Shown: piece by piece, positions 12,356-22,811 of the stretch
How positions within the stretch are numbered: position 1 is the stretch's first letter
How the letters are laid out: each line of letters begins with the position of its first letter
Assembly (NCBI GenBank): GCA_902805475.1
Contig: CADCSX010000006.1
Span: 310,001-374,000 of the forward strand
Source: Entonaema liquescens
Lineage: Eukaryota > Ascomycota > Sordariomycetes > Xylariales > Xylariaceae
Length of the DNA: 64,000 bases
Reading direction: 5' to 3'
Program-made: the position numbers and the translations under genes
Notes under the pieces: generated by a model
The model's input: only the letters and a program-made list of their open reading frames with translations
Database searches by the model: none
What the model was told of the DNA's origin: nothing

Positions 12356-12400
12356 AACTTTGGTTGTAACTTTGGTTGTAACTTTGGTTGTAACTTTGGT
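12356..12400. repeat. 12-bp tandem repeat (AACTTTGGTTGT)n
   Basis: Three full copies and one partial copy (9 bp) of a 12-bp unit lie just upstream of the SEH1 start. On the minus strand the array is in frame with SEH1 and would encode repeated Lys-Val-Thr-Thr if translated. Confidence 0.9.
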
Positions 12401-12715
12401 GGGGGCGAAATGAAGCTTGGAATGGGTTGCGTTATTAGACCTCTCATAATTGAATACTCTTTTTATATTCATATACTTGTTTTAACCAACTTTATAAGGT
12501 ATCAACTCATATACTCCATCTAATGCATGAATAGAGGCTCGCACAATAACAAACACAAGACATTTCAACCCCAAAAGTCAATTCGTTTCAATCTAGTCAA
12601 TGTAATGTTTTTCAAGATCTTATATTTCTATCATGACATATTGCGTATATATACATTGAAATTAACCTCTCATTCCCCTCTCCTCAACTGCTCCCTAGCA
12701 CAGTTCAATTCCCCT

Positions 12716-13723
12716 TTATAGGTTCTTGACCTGGCGCGCGTGGCGACGAGCATGGCGCTTCTTGGAGCAAGTCTTCGTCGGCTTCGGGGTAGCGGGCGAG
12801 CTAACAGCTGGCTGGTTGACTACGGGGACAGCTGTGTTGCTAGCGACAGAAGAGGAGGTAGGGGCGGCGGAGGTAGTGGGCTGAGATGGTGTCGTGCTGA
12901 TAGGAGCAGAGGCCGAAGAGCTATCATCGCTGTTTGAGGACGACGAAGACCCATCGAACTTCGCTAGAGCAGGCCCAGGAATCTTGTAATCAGCAACGGA
13001 CGATAGCTTCTCGTCGTTGTAGATGTTGTGTAGGATTCCGGGGTCGGTGGCGGTGTACAGCTGTGTTCCAACCACACCCTCCGGAGACTGGGTGCCGGAC
13101 CCAGAAACCTTGAGGTTGATGCACTGAGGGTACATTTGAGCCTTGCCTTCACTGCCACCCTCGTGAAGGGCTATGAGCTCGTGACGAAGCACGTAGTTTC
13201 CAGACTTGAGCGAGCTGGGAATGGTAACCTTCCAGGTAAGGCCATCCTCGATGAGGGTGTCATCGGCCCACTTGCCGGTTTGGCCGCTGCCGGCACCTAG
13301 CTCGAGCTGACCAGCTTCGGCAATCTTGAACCACTTGAGAGTAGTCTTGTCGACTGTTGAACAATCGCCGCCGCAGTCGGCCAGATAGTCGATGACAGGT
13401 CCCTTGTGAGAGTCCGGCCACTGGTTCCAGGTGATTGAGACATCACCACCGGCGGTAACAGGTGCGGATAAAGCAGCGTTGGTAGCGTCCAGGTGGCAGA
13501 TGATATCGGGATCTTGGAGCGCCGATGAGAGCACGAAGCCGTTATCCTTAGCCCCGTTGCTCCAGGTAATGCTGTCCGGCTGGGGTCCGTAAGGCGCAGA
13601 GGTAGGATCAAATCCGACGTAGGATGTGCCGTCAATAGTTACCTTACTAACGTGGCCGTGGGCGGAAACAGAAACGGCACCGGCAATGGCAGCTAATAAG
13701 CTGGATCGAAGTGCAGAAGGCAT
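12716..13723 (-). CDS. AA9 lytic polysaccharide monooxygenase (GH61)
   Basis: Single-exon gene of 335 aa encoding a secreted copper enzyme that oxidatively cleaves cellulose or related glucans. A 21-residue signal peptide ends in VSVSA, and the mature protein would begin His22-Gly-His, the N-terminal His of the copper histidine brace. The second brace His lies in RHELIALH near residue 180 and the axial Tyr in QMYPQCINL about 16 residues later. Cysteines in DIICHLD and PQCINL suit the usual AA9 disulfide. After the catalytic domain (to about residue 245) comes a Ser/Thr/Pro/Ala-rich linker and a short basic tail (KKRHARRHARQ) instead of a cellulose-binding CBM1. It is probably induced with other plant-wall enzymes, but no site was identified. 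Confidence 0.95.
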   Translation of the reverse strand: MPSALRSSLLAAIAGAVSVSAHGHVSKVTIDGTSYVGFDPTSAPYGPQPDSITWSNGAKDNGFVLSSALQDPDIICHLDATNAALSAPVTAGGDVSITWNQWPDSHKGPVIDYLADCGGDCSTVDKTTLKWFKIAEAGQLELGAGSGQTGKWADDTLIEDGLTWKVTIPSSLKSGNYVLRHELIALHEGGSEGKAQMYPQCINLKVSGSGTQSPEGVVGTQLYTATDPGILHNIYNDEKLSSVADYKIPGPALAKFDGSSSSSNSDDSSSASAPISTTPSQPTTSAAPTSSSVASNTAVPVVNQPAVSSPATPKPTKTCSKKRHARRHARQVKNL

Positions 13724-13828
13724 GTTGAATTTGTTTATGTATATATTTGATACGAGTATAGGTTGTTTGCGAAGGCCGACTTGCGGTAATGAATGTGAAT
13801 TGACTTCAAGTCAAGTATGAATAGTAGC

Positions 13829-14539
13829 TTAAAGGAACGACTGTGGGAAGATTGGCTTCAAGGGAATGAAAGACTGATGATTAGTCTGGTAAACTGAAAG
13901 AGACGAAACCAGGTCGCGAAGACTTGCCCTCCTTATAACAACTTCTACGAAGTCCCATCCATGCCTATCATGAGCCGCACTTAGGTCCTTTACAGTAACA
14001 TCCGGGAAGACGAAGATCATGTCGATCCACCACAGCGCTGGGTCGGCGCTACTCAAAAAACTTACTAAACAGGGTTCAGATTCAAATATGCTCTCGGATT
14101 GGTGGAATTTCACTTTGCCAAGGACAACATCAGCATTCTGAGTGCGAAAGAAAGGAGACGACTTATAGAGTTCTAGTAGTGTAGGGCGAAATGAGGACCA
14201 CAGAGAAGGCTTGTTAGAAGGTTTCATAAGCGGCGCGAAGCAGGGGATATTTACTCCTGAAATTCTGATATCAGCCTTAAAGGTTGGCGCGCAAAATGGG
14301 GGTAATGACCGTGACTAGGTTTTATAATGCATTCGGGTTAGCTAACATCATCACAGAATACGAAGGCTTTCTACGGCGTAGATAGGTTGTTTGAGGTGAA
14401 CAATTCTGGTGAAGTTCGTCTTGGCGCACGCGTCACTAAAGATAACAAAGGGGTCTTTTAACCCCTGAAGCTGATCATGATGCGGGGCGATTTTCAAGGG
14501 CCGCTTTGAAGATCCACATTGTCGACATGAGATAATCAC
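13829..14539 (-). CDS. hypothetical protein, two-exon model
   Basis: I do not recognise this protein. An open frame at 14539-14375 can be spliced in phase 0 (donor GTAGAA, acceptor CCTAG, a GCTAACC branch-like site inside) to 14314-13829, giving 216 aa. The second exon is open for 162 codons and includes DPALWWIDMIFVFPDVTVKD and GWDFVEVVIRRASLRDLV, with reasonably protein-like composition. The first exon contains two Cys-containing turns (SCRQCGSS). No domain, signal peptide or membrane span is evident. It lies between the LPMO promoter and a candidate MITE. It could equally be two chance frames; protein-level comparison would decide. Confidence 0.3.
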
Positions 14540-14900
14540 ACCACGTCCCGAATATCCTAGTTAAGAGAACCAATACAGAAATCTCAAACATGCCAAGTCG
14601 TTTTCACGGTGATAATACCCTAGGAACGATCTCGCGATAGAGATACACTGCATGACTATGGACTGCGATATGGCAACACTTTGCTCGAACATAAACATGT
14701 TGACCAACTAGAACCTACATTAAATCATACAGAAATTAAATCGTATAACTACCTACCTAGGTAACTAGCACCTAAGAGATACCTATTCATCTTATAATAA
14801 GCGCGTTGTAGTAAACATTATCAAAAGATTAGTCAGATGAACTTGTTTATACCATTACAGAATCGTTAAGATAGCCTACAAACATTTATAGATTATTCGT

Positions 14901-14926
14901 CACCCCTTACACCCCTTACACCCCCT
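14901..14926. repeat. short (ACACCCCTT)-like tandem run
   Basis: Three consecutive CACCCCTTA / CACCCCCTA-type units directly abut the left end of the candidate MITE. Probably a microsatellite remnant. Confidence 0.6.
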
Positions 14927-14930
14927 ACTA

Positions 14931-15204
14931 TCCCTCGAGGACCTGAACAGGGGCCAAAAACTTGACCCATGAAAGCCAAGTCTCGCTACTAGCCGTTGTT
15001 GTCCAGATCTGAGTCGGGACGCGACTTGAATGGCTAATTTCTATAATTGATCGTGAGCATAGGCCAAATTCTGAACAAATTCCTAAAGCATAGACATATT
15101 TAACGGAGAAGCTATTTTACATTGCCTTTTGATACGTCGAGCGATCAGACTAGTGATAGTCTGTGAAGCGCTAGTTTTTGGCCCCTGTTCAGGTCCTCGA
15201 GGGA
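14931..15204. mobile_element. candidate MITE with 32-bp perfect terminal inverted repeats and TA target duplication
   Basis: Positions 14931-14962 and 15173-15204 are exact inverted copies (32 bp, core CTCGAGGACCTGAACAGGGG). Both are flanked on the outside by TA (14929-14930 and 15205-15206), as expected for a TA target-site duplication of the Tc1/mariner/pogo type. The 210-bp interior has no coding capacity, so any movement would depend on a transposase elsewhere. I have no copy number and cannot assign a family. A simple long hairpin without mobility is the alternative. Confidence 0.7.
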
Positions 15205-15377
15205 TACAAGTATTATGTGTACGGACTTCACCGAACCATATTATCATAGCTCAAAAGATCATTCCCACCAACGCCCGAGCACGACCCCCCTGGCGTAATC
15301 GTTCATTCATTCATAACTCTTAGCTCGCATGATAGCAACCGAGGTTCCCAAGTCCAGCCCCTTTTGTTACGCTAATT

Positions 15378-15710
15378 TTATTTGTTTTTGAGCGTCCGGC
15401 TAACTGGCGTGGTGCCTTGCCTCTGGGAGTAGAGGAGATATGCGAATACAACAGCGGCCAATGTTCCCAAGATGAAGAAATTGTCTGTCACGAATTAGTA
15501 TGAGAAGTAGATAGGGTATGAGACAATAGGTGGTTAAAACTTACGAATTGCGAAACCAAGAGTGCTTTCAACGAACCCGACAAAGGCCTGGATAAGACCA
15601 ATGATTGAGTTGAGAATCCATTGGAAGAAGTTGACAACAGTTGCCAAGAGACCTTGGATCACTTCGATGATTGACTGGAAAAAGTGACCAACGCCCGCTG
15701 CGATACCCAT
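15378..15710 (-). CDS. small hydrophobic membrane protein of unknown function (90 aa)
   Basis: Two exons, 15710-15545 and 15484-15378, split by a 60-bp intron (GTAAGT..ACAG, CTAAT-like branch), encode 90 aa. The first exon is a long run of amphipathic or hydrophobic helices with regularly spaced Phe/Trp/Ile (GVGHFFQSIIEVIQGLL, VNFFQWILNSIIGLIQ). The second has one clear membrane span (LGTLAAVVFAYLLYSQRQ) and a short polar basic tail. I recall small proteins of this style as common conserved fungal hypotheticals, but know no function. The start ATG is the first in frame. The splice signals, uniform phase and strongly patterned composition argue for a real gene that is too short and interrupted for simple open-frame screens. 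Confidence 0.65.
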
Positions 15711-17316
15711 AATGAAGGTTTGTTACTTGAATATGATGATTTCTTTTTTTCAAGAATATATTTTCTTCCTAATGTTGAGTTCAATCTGGATAATTGATAA
15801 TCTTAGATGTGTGATTGTGGCTTGTTCTCTATGGAGCTCGACAGAGTTGCGCGCGAGCTCTTATAACTGCCCAAAGAGCCGCCACACTCGAAACTACGTC
15901 ACCAGGTCAAAGGTGAAGGTGTGCAAGAATTTCAGAATCCGGACAAAGAAGTTGGATTTGATGTCGTAGTATTAGACACTTGTGACGCTCATCTACGCCA
16001 AGGTTCGCGCAGCTGGCTATAAGTCATGACGTCAATCAACCAAATGGGTAATGACAGATGTAGTTACGCTATCTCATTGGATGGACCCCAAGCTCCAATC
16101 ACATCATACTATTGTTAATCAGTCTTCTTGATTGCAGTGTCGATATCCTTGAAGATAAAGGTCTGTACTACGATAACTTTGGTATAATAATAGTAGGTAT
16201 TAGGTATTTACTTAGATAATCGTATACGGTCTTTTCAGTTAGATTGCGAATCCCACTAAAGACGGTAGTTGGTTATCAGGAAGGGGTTATAGACTCTAAT
16301 GACTATCTATTATATAGAACATATGCGAATGTTAACATATTAAGTAGAGACCATGGAGACCGAGGCAAATACTATAAGACGCTTATGTATCTTTCTCTTA
16401 ACTAGAGTAGGTACCTATCTAAGATTTTATGTGCTTAATGGTACGTAAATCAAACAAACCACTTACGGAAACCTTGAATAGGGTATCTATCAAGAGCGCT
16501 TTCATAGAGATACCTAAGTTAAATAAGCCTGTAATGTGTCAAAAAGTATTAGTTCGTTGAGATATGGCAATGTCCTTAACATATCAATATGAGCCAAATA
16601 AAGGGTGTTGCCGCTGACAACGGAATAGTCGCCAAAATTATAGCGATTAATGAAGCAGTTTATTGGTTCTTACCGGTCATATACTAAGAGGAGAGAATCA
16701 TCTTGAAGAGGAATTAAACATGTACCTAGCATCGTAGAACAGCGAAAGACGTTGAATAGGGGCTTGAATAGACATTAAGTAAAGTGCGTTAGAAGACTTG
16801 CCTTAGGAGTAGCTTAAAACTTTATGTTAGAAACCAAGGGAGTTGTTACATGCGGAAGTCTTAATAACTGGCGATGCTATAGTGGTTTAAATTTAGATTA
16901 GCCTATGAGGTATTACACAAGGCCTATGATGATGGGGATTGTTTGATAGCCAACCTTGGGTTTTACTGCTGTCCCTGACACTGTGTCGTGATTATATCAA
17001 AACCCCGGCAAGCATGCTAATGGAAACTCCATATTGTACCTGCTTTTACATACCTTACTGCATCACATAAGCTATAGTCATTTCTGGTAATGCTGTCAGG
17101 TAGTCAATAGGCTATCATTTGTAGTGTCTGGGACAATATAAAACACCCTAGTGTAAGGAAAGGACACCTTTGAGTCCATAGGTGGCTTGCTCTTCCATCA
17201 TCCGGTGAAGAAGATCGTATTCATATCTGAAATGTATATACATAAAATGGATTCACACAGGCACTACTGAAATCCAATATAGACATGTGCAATAGAAGAG
17301 CGAATGATGTCACACC
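15711..17316. other. gene-free region
   Basis: About 1.6 kb upstream of the small membrane-protein gene and downstream of the P450. I see no coding region, RNA gene or repeat of note; it is moderately A/T-rich. Confidence 0.5.
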
Positions 17317-19135
17317 TCAAGAGCTTTGCTCTCTAAGCCGGAATCGCAAGTTCAGCTGCCCTGGCGCGGCTGTGAACTGATCCCTCAAATCGGCAAAAAG
17401 CTTCTCACCATTTTCGTCGTCCCAGAATTCGACTTCGAACTTCTTAACGAGTAAGGCGATAACGAATCTCAACTCGGTCATCGCGAGATTCTTGCCGATA
17501 CAGTTGAACCGACCTTGAGAAAAGGGGGCGAAGCCCCGAGCATCCTTAACCATCTCTGGTCGCGTAGTCCAGCGCTCGGGAATGAACTTCTCGGGCTCCT
17601 CATATGAAGAGTCTAGACGCGCAAGAGAATACCTGGGCGAGACAATCGTGACATTTCCCGGGATGAATACATCGTTAATGGTCATTCCGGTCGGAGGTGA
17701 TTGGCGGTATCCACCAGTAGGTACTGGGGGGTATAGTCGTAATGTCTCATTAATAAGACCGGTAAGGTGATCGCATTTCTGGAGCTCTGATTTGTCGTAT
17801 ATATTTACGTCCTTGAGTTCAGAAAGTAGCTTGTCTTGGTGCCAAGGGCTGCGAGCAAGCTCGAAGAAAGCAAACACCAGGGTCGGGGCGATGGTATCAC
17901 TAATAATGGTCAGTAAGACGGAATTTAATAGGTATAATATGATGACGAGAGACACCTACCTTCCGGCAATGATGATGGTGATGGCGTCACCATTCAGCCA
18001 CTCGCGGTCAGCTTCCAGGGAGCCCTTTTCAAGAGACGCCTCAATGAGCCAGTGTGAGACGTCGGGTCTGTCTACCTTCCTCTGTCGATTTGTTAGAATC
18101 TCAGGTCACAAGTCCTAGTAGGAATAAGCATACCGATATTCGCTCGCCCATCCGATCCTTACACCACTGCAGCATATTAAGCCAGTCCCGAACGATGTAC
18201 ATCCAGGGGGTAATATAGAATGCGATCTGAGCAATCCATGGTACCGGACTGAACGGCCCAAGTAAACTCATGGCTCTTCTCAATAGGCGGACGGCAAAGT
18301 GCCACTTCTTGTCTTTTAACATTCCAAATGATTGTGCAAAGGCAAACTCGCCCATGACGTCGAACGTGAACCAGTAAAACCAGTCCGATACATTGACGGG
18401 AGAGTCTTCAAGAGAAAGCTTCTCGATCTGTGATGCCAGTGTCTCCGCATATTCCACAACACGCTCTTCGTATATGGAAAGGGCTTTAGTAGTGAAACCT
18501 CGATCCCAGACACGTCGTCGAGCATCATGTTCCTTTATGTCTCGTGTAGTATTGACTGCAAGTTCGGGAAGCAAAAAATCGTACCAGACAGCCTTATTAC
18601 ACTTGTTTTTGGGCCCGTCAACGGCGGGAGGAACAGCAGCGTCGATATATGTGATTTCCTCGGGACCTGTCCGGATTACTGGTCCATATTTCTTCCGTAA
18701 CTCCTCGATTACGAGGAAATTCTTCCCCCCACGACATTGCCATACGTGCCAAAGCTTCGTGGCTCCTGCTAGCCAGGGGCCGGGGAAGTGCCGTAGTCGA
18801 TGAAAGAACTTTCGATATATGACGATACTGGTGAATAGCGCGGCTGCGTATGAGCTTATTATGAGAAAAGCAATCTTGAAACTGGTGTTTATGTCCGCTC
18901 CGAGCCTCTGTTCAACGAGAAAGACGACGAAGGCAAGAAAAGAGTAAAGTGTAAAGAGTGTAGGTGCTTTCATATGCCATTCGCCCCGAATGAAGATCGC
19001 TAAATGAGAGAAAACTCCCAGGGCAGCGGCCCCTAGGCAAGCGTAGCCGGTCGTAGTAGGCAACATGTTGAGATTGTGCCAAGAAAAGACGTCACAACTC
19101 ACGAATGGAGGGAAAGGTGCATGCCGAAGAGACAT
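17317..19135 (-). CDS. cytochrome P450 monooxygenase with multi-span N-terminus
   Basis: Three exons, 19135-18134, 18081-17960 and 17899-17317, encode 568 aa of an ER-bound P450. Hallmarks: FPGPWLAGATKLWHVWQCRGG after the anchor, an I-helix split by intron 2 (ITIIIAGSDTIAPTLVFAFFE), the K-helix ExxR (ETLRLYP), the PERW region (EKFIPERW) and the heme-binding loop FSQGRFNCIGKNLA with Cys near residue 506. The N-terminus has about three hydrophobic spans before the proline hinge, a pattern I associate with several fungal families of specialised metabolism. Met24 (19066) is a possible alternative start. Divergent from the alpha/beta hydrolase and near a methyltransferase, FAD oxidase and UbiA enzyme, it is a likely tailoring oxygenase. 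No CYP family was assigned. Confidence 0.92.
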
Positions 19136-20190
19136 TCCTGTAAAAACTAATATGAAAGGAAGACTATATGTAGCTAGCAGGTATTTGAAAAAACGGGATC
19201 CCCCGGAGGGTAGAACTCAAATCTCTAAGGCCTCTGTATCGTAGCCACTTTTACTGCTTAAGGCAACAGCAACTATTCGATTATAGCTATAGGTACCTAG
19301 GTAGAAGGACTTGGGTAGCGAGTCATACCGCAACGAACAACTCCATGAAGATCTGTATAGTTAGTGTACAGTGTACAGGGGTAAATAAGGTTATTTTCGG
19401 TAGCTATCGATCCTACGGCACTTAAGCGCCTTGGTGACCCGAGAGGGATGGCCTCACTCGATTATCCACTTCATCCTCTCGGTGGACGGAAAGTAGTAAA
19501 ACTGTTTCTAATCTAGTCTAGTGCACCGAGAGACCCCGAAAGTCCGAGGCGGATTGTTGATACTACATAGTATATGGTCTTGGAGGTTTCGCTCTGGTCC
19601 CTCTGGTGGTCAGCTTCAAAGTTAGAATATCGATTACCCATCAGTTTTAAAAAAAGATTTGTATTTTTACATGATTTGATAATTATGCCTGACGTATAAC
19701 TGGGACTTGGATATGGATTGCCGTCTTACGTGAAGCGAAAGATTTGAATTAATTTGATAATAGTCTAGTCGTATATATAAGAAATTTATGTACCCTGCGT
19801 ACGTGCTAAGTATAAAACGGTAAATAGCTTCTTATTCTGTTTTTCGGGGCAATGGATAAAACGGTCAAATCAGTCAGAACCCTTACATCGGGTATTACCT
19901 GCAGAAAGGATCTAGCGTATCCAATCTGTGTCTAACGACGCGACAGGGGTGAGTTGGGGTCGCCACGGGCAATGTTCCATTCATGTCGTGGAGCAGTCGT
20001 AGTTGTTTGCACATGGGAACAAATTCGATATCTGATATAGCAACCCTCCCTTTGACTCGATCGATTTACGGCGCGGCAACTACATTTTAAATCGAATTCC
20101 TTCGCAGTCTTGTTCGATTCCGCGGACTAAGCTGATCCTTACCCCAGCATACTCTCCGTACAGCCCCCCTGAGTTGTTCACTATCAAAAT
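19136..20190. promoter_or_regulatory. divergent promoter region P450 / alpha-beta hydrolase
   Basis: This 1.05-kb region separates two divergent starts. It carries an exact TACCTAGGTA palindrome at 19294-19303 and several A/T runs. No coding frame is supported. Confidence 0.5.
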
Positions 20191-21013
20191 ATGTCTAAGC
20201 CAGTATTTGTCCTCCTCCACGGCGCGTGGCACAGCCCTAGGTGCTGGGATAATCTCATCACTGCACTGAACAAGGCAGGCTACTCAGCTGTTGCCCCAGC
20301 TTTACCCTCGTCAGGATCTACACCACCCACGCCTGACTGGTCTAAGGATATCGAAACGATTAGGAATACCGTTGAGGGTCTCGTGCAAGACAATGATGTC
20401 GTCGTCGTCACGCACAGCTTCAGCGGTATGACGGGAGGTACGGCCTTGGAAGGCTTGGATAAGGAAACACGAGCGGCAAAGGGGCTGAAAGGCGGTGTCA
20501 TAAAGTTGATCTACATTACGGCTTTCCTAGTGCCGGAGGGTTTCCAGCACTCGGCACATGGGACACGCGACAACATGGTTCCCGAGATGAAAACTGATCT
20601 TGATGTAAGACAACTCTTTGCTATTCCTTTGCTCTTGATTCGATGCATTAACTGATCATGTTTGCTAGGCTGGCGTTATTACCGTATCACCTGAGGATGC
20701 TAAGGACATGTTCTATCAAGATCTAGATGACGCCACCGTCGCTGAACTAGTCAAGGACTTGCGCCCTCAGAGCTTTGGGGCGTTCTGGAGTACCACAACA
20801 TATGCCGCGTGGCGTTATATTCCAACTACCTACATCCTATGTTTAGGAGACAAGCCGTCGACTGTGGTTGCTGCGCGATATCTTATTGACACGGCAAAGG
20901 CTAGTGGACCTCATAAAATCGAGAAGGTTGTTGAAGTTGATGCAGGCCACTCTCCTTTCATTAGCAAGCCCGAGTGGACTGCTGAAGCACTCATTGCGGA
21001 GGTGGGTGCGTAA
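20191..21013 (+). CDS. alpha/beta hydrolase (AB hydrolase 6-type)
   Basis: Two exons, 20191-20604 and 20669-21013 (intron GTAAGA..GCTAG, phase 0), give 252 aa. The fold is clear: strand 1 and oxyanion loop PVFVLLHGAWHSPRCWDNL at the start, the nucleophile elbow VVVVTHSFSGMTGG with Ser near residue 75, and the catalytic-His loop VVEVDAGHSPF near residue 231. An acidic residue in the AWRYIPTTYILCLGDKPS region is the likely third triad member. There is no signal peptide, so it is probably cytosolic. The family acts on esters, lactones, epoxides or as a cyclase/thioesterase-like helper; substrate unknown. It lies between P450 and methyltransferase genes, so a role in the same pathway is plausible but inferred. 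Confidence 0.9.
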
Positions 21014-21183
21014 GCTTAGATTAGGAGCTGGAATAGAGGTCCTTCTATGTCAACTTGTAGTTTTGAATGTATTCAATAGGCAGAATTTAGGTCTCTAGGT
21101 CATATGGAATGAAAATCTTAGGTCAAATTTACTCTAAACATTCAGCTATGCCTGGTGGGTGGCTACTGCTATCAAGGTATCCA

Positions 21184-22256
21184 TCATTTCAAAGGCCGCT
21201 GTCCAACAACAGTTAGTCTCCCTATGTTATAAGCAAGCTTCTGTCTATTTTGAAAGACTTTGAAAATCAACTCCCTACACCGGGCTCCAGAGCCGTTGCG
21301 CATTCGATCTAAAGCTTTATAGCTTATTTCCTCAGATGCCATAAGTGCTGTATCGAGCTGGAACGGTAGTAAATCTAGTGGAAACGGGCGGTTGTTAACT
21401 GCAACGTTGGTGAGTCCGTTCTCTTCGAAGAATTGTGGTAACCTAATTGGCCAGCTACAATAAAGTTTAGTCAATGCCTGTGTTGCGGAGGCTGTTATAT
21501 GAGGTTACTCACTCATCCGCTGTCCAATTTGGCCTTGTTCCTCCCATTGTACCTATCATCTCCAGCAGTGGAGTTAGATGATCTTCAACATCTTTACCTT
21601 CCTCTGTTCGGATGATCCTGAATGTACTGTAGTCCATCTCTCCCCAGGAGATCCATCCTCCAGGTTCTATACTCTCCGTGAGTAATCATGTCATGGCCAA
21701 TGGAGGGGTTTCTTCGTGGGTAACGTACTTAGAAGTCCAAGTAGGTTCCGTATTATAGGTGCGGGGTCATTGTTGTGTACCGCAAGGTGGAAGAGCTGAA
21801 TATGAACAATGTCGTACTGTCCAAGCAAATGTTCAGGCAATGGGTTCAAGCAATCTACATTGTGTACGGATACATTGGACGGCAACCACTCTTTTGGAGG
21901 ACACTGAGTCAAGTCGATGTCAAATCCATGGATTTGAGCTGAAGGGGGAAGGTATCGCGCCAAGTCGACCAACCAGATCCTACGGGATGTATTTCAGTAT
22001 CGCTGCTGCGGTCATGGGTCAGGGGAATAATACCCGGTCCCAACACCTATTTCCGCAACCCGTAGGTTTTCAACATCCGCCGGAATACTAGGGTGGAGAG
22101 AGAAGCCGGCATCTTTCCACAGAAAGTATTGTAGGTTCAGCCTGGTCAACGTATTAACCTATGAATTGAGATGAACCCTAGGTAGGTCCGTAGCGGGGGT
22201 TCAAACCTGGCATTTGCGGAGAAATTACGCCCAAGTACATACGCCTCGTGCTCCAT
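21184..22256 (-). CDS. LaeA-like SAM-dependent methyltransferase
   Basis: Five exons, 22256-22207, 22141-22034, 21979-21729, 21666-21513 and 21454-21184, with matching phases, give 277 aa. SAM motif I is VAEIGVGTGIW, followed by VDLARYLPPSAQIHGFDID, a post-I acidic strand end, LLGQYDIVHIQLFHLAV (motif II-like) and LLKPGGWISWGEMD (motif III). The N-terminus NARLNLQYFLWKDAGFSLHPSIP matches the LaeA-like/Methyltransf_23 group common in fungal metabolite clusters, here as a cytosolic tailoring enzyme rather than the global regulator LaeA, which is longer. It converges with the hydrolase (170 bp between stops) and is divergent from the receptor at 22812. Because the exons are short, only fragments are visible without splicing. 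The substrate is unknown. Confidence 0.88.
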
Positions 22257-22811
22257 GGTGGTGCAATAGAAATGATAATAACGATAGTGGTAAGTAAGGG
22301 GCTTTTGGTATTAGGAATTGGAGTTCGCTGAACACAATGTCTAAGAGTCGACTTTTCGGTGGCTAGAACACCACTGGCCCCCTGAGTAAACTAGATTTAA
22401 TTTATGGCCAAGTAGATATCGAACTAGAGCAGCATATAGATCCTAGTGGCACGTTTTAGAGAAGAGGACGTAGGGTTGCATATTGAAATGCTGCGATGTA
22501 ACCTATAGTAAGCGCTATAGGACACCCTCGTAAATGCAACTCATTGGTCTATTGCTTATACGCATGGTACCAACTTCTTATATAGCGGATTTTGCCCGGA
22601 ATCGCGAGTAAGAGCTACGGCACTTCCCCCCTCATCAGCTTACATACATCAAGCGGCGCAGATATCAGCTTAGTCGGTCCGAGGACGCGGGGAGCCCACT
22701 AGTAGATATCTCTTCAGCCCTCCTCGCGCCTCGCGCCCGTGCATTTCCTTACGCTCACGCAGCTCATTTCTCACCTGCCATCAGCAAGTCCAACGGAATC
22801 GTGTAGCAAAG
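22257..22811. promoter_or_regulatory. divergent promoter region methyltransferase / Pth11-like receptor
   Basis: These 555 bp lie between two divergent start codons and presumably hold both promoters. A pyrimidine-rich stretch precedes the receptor start. No recognised operator was found. Confidence 0.5.
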
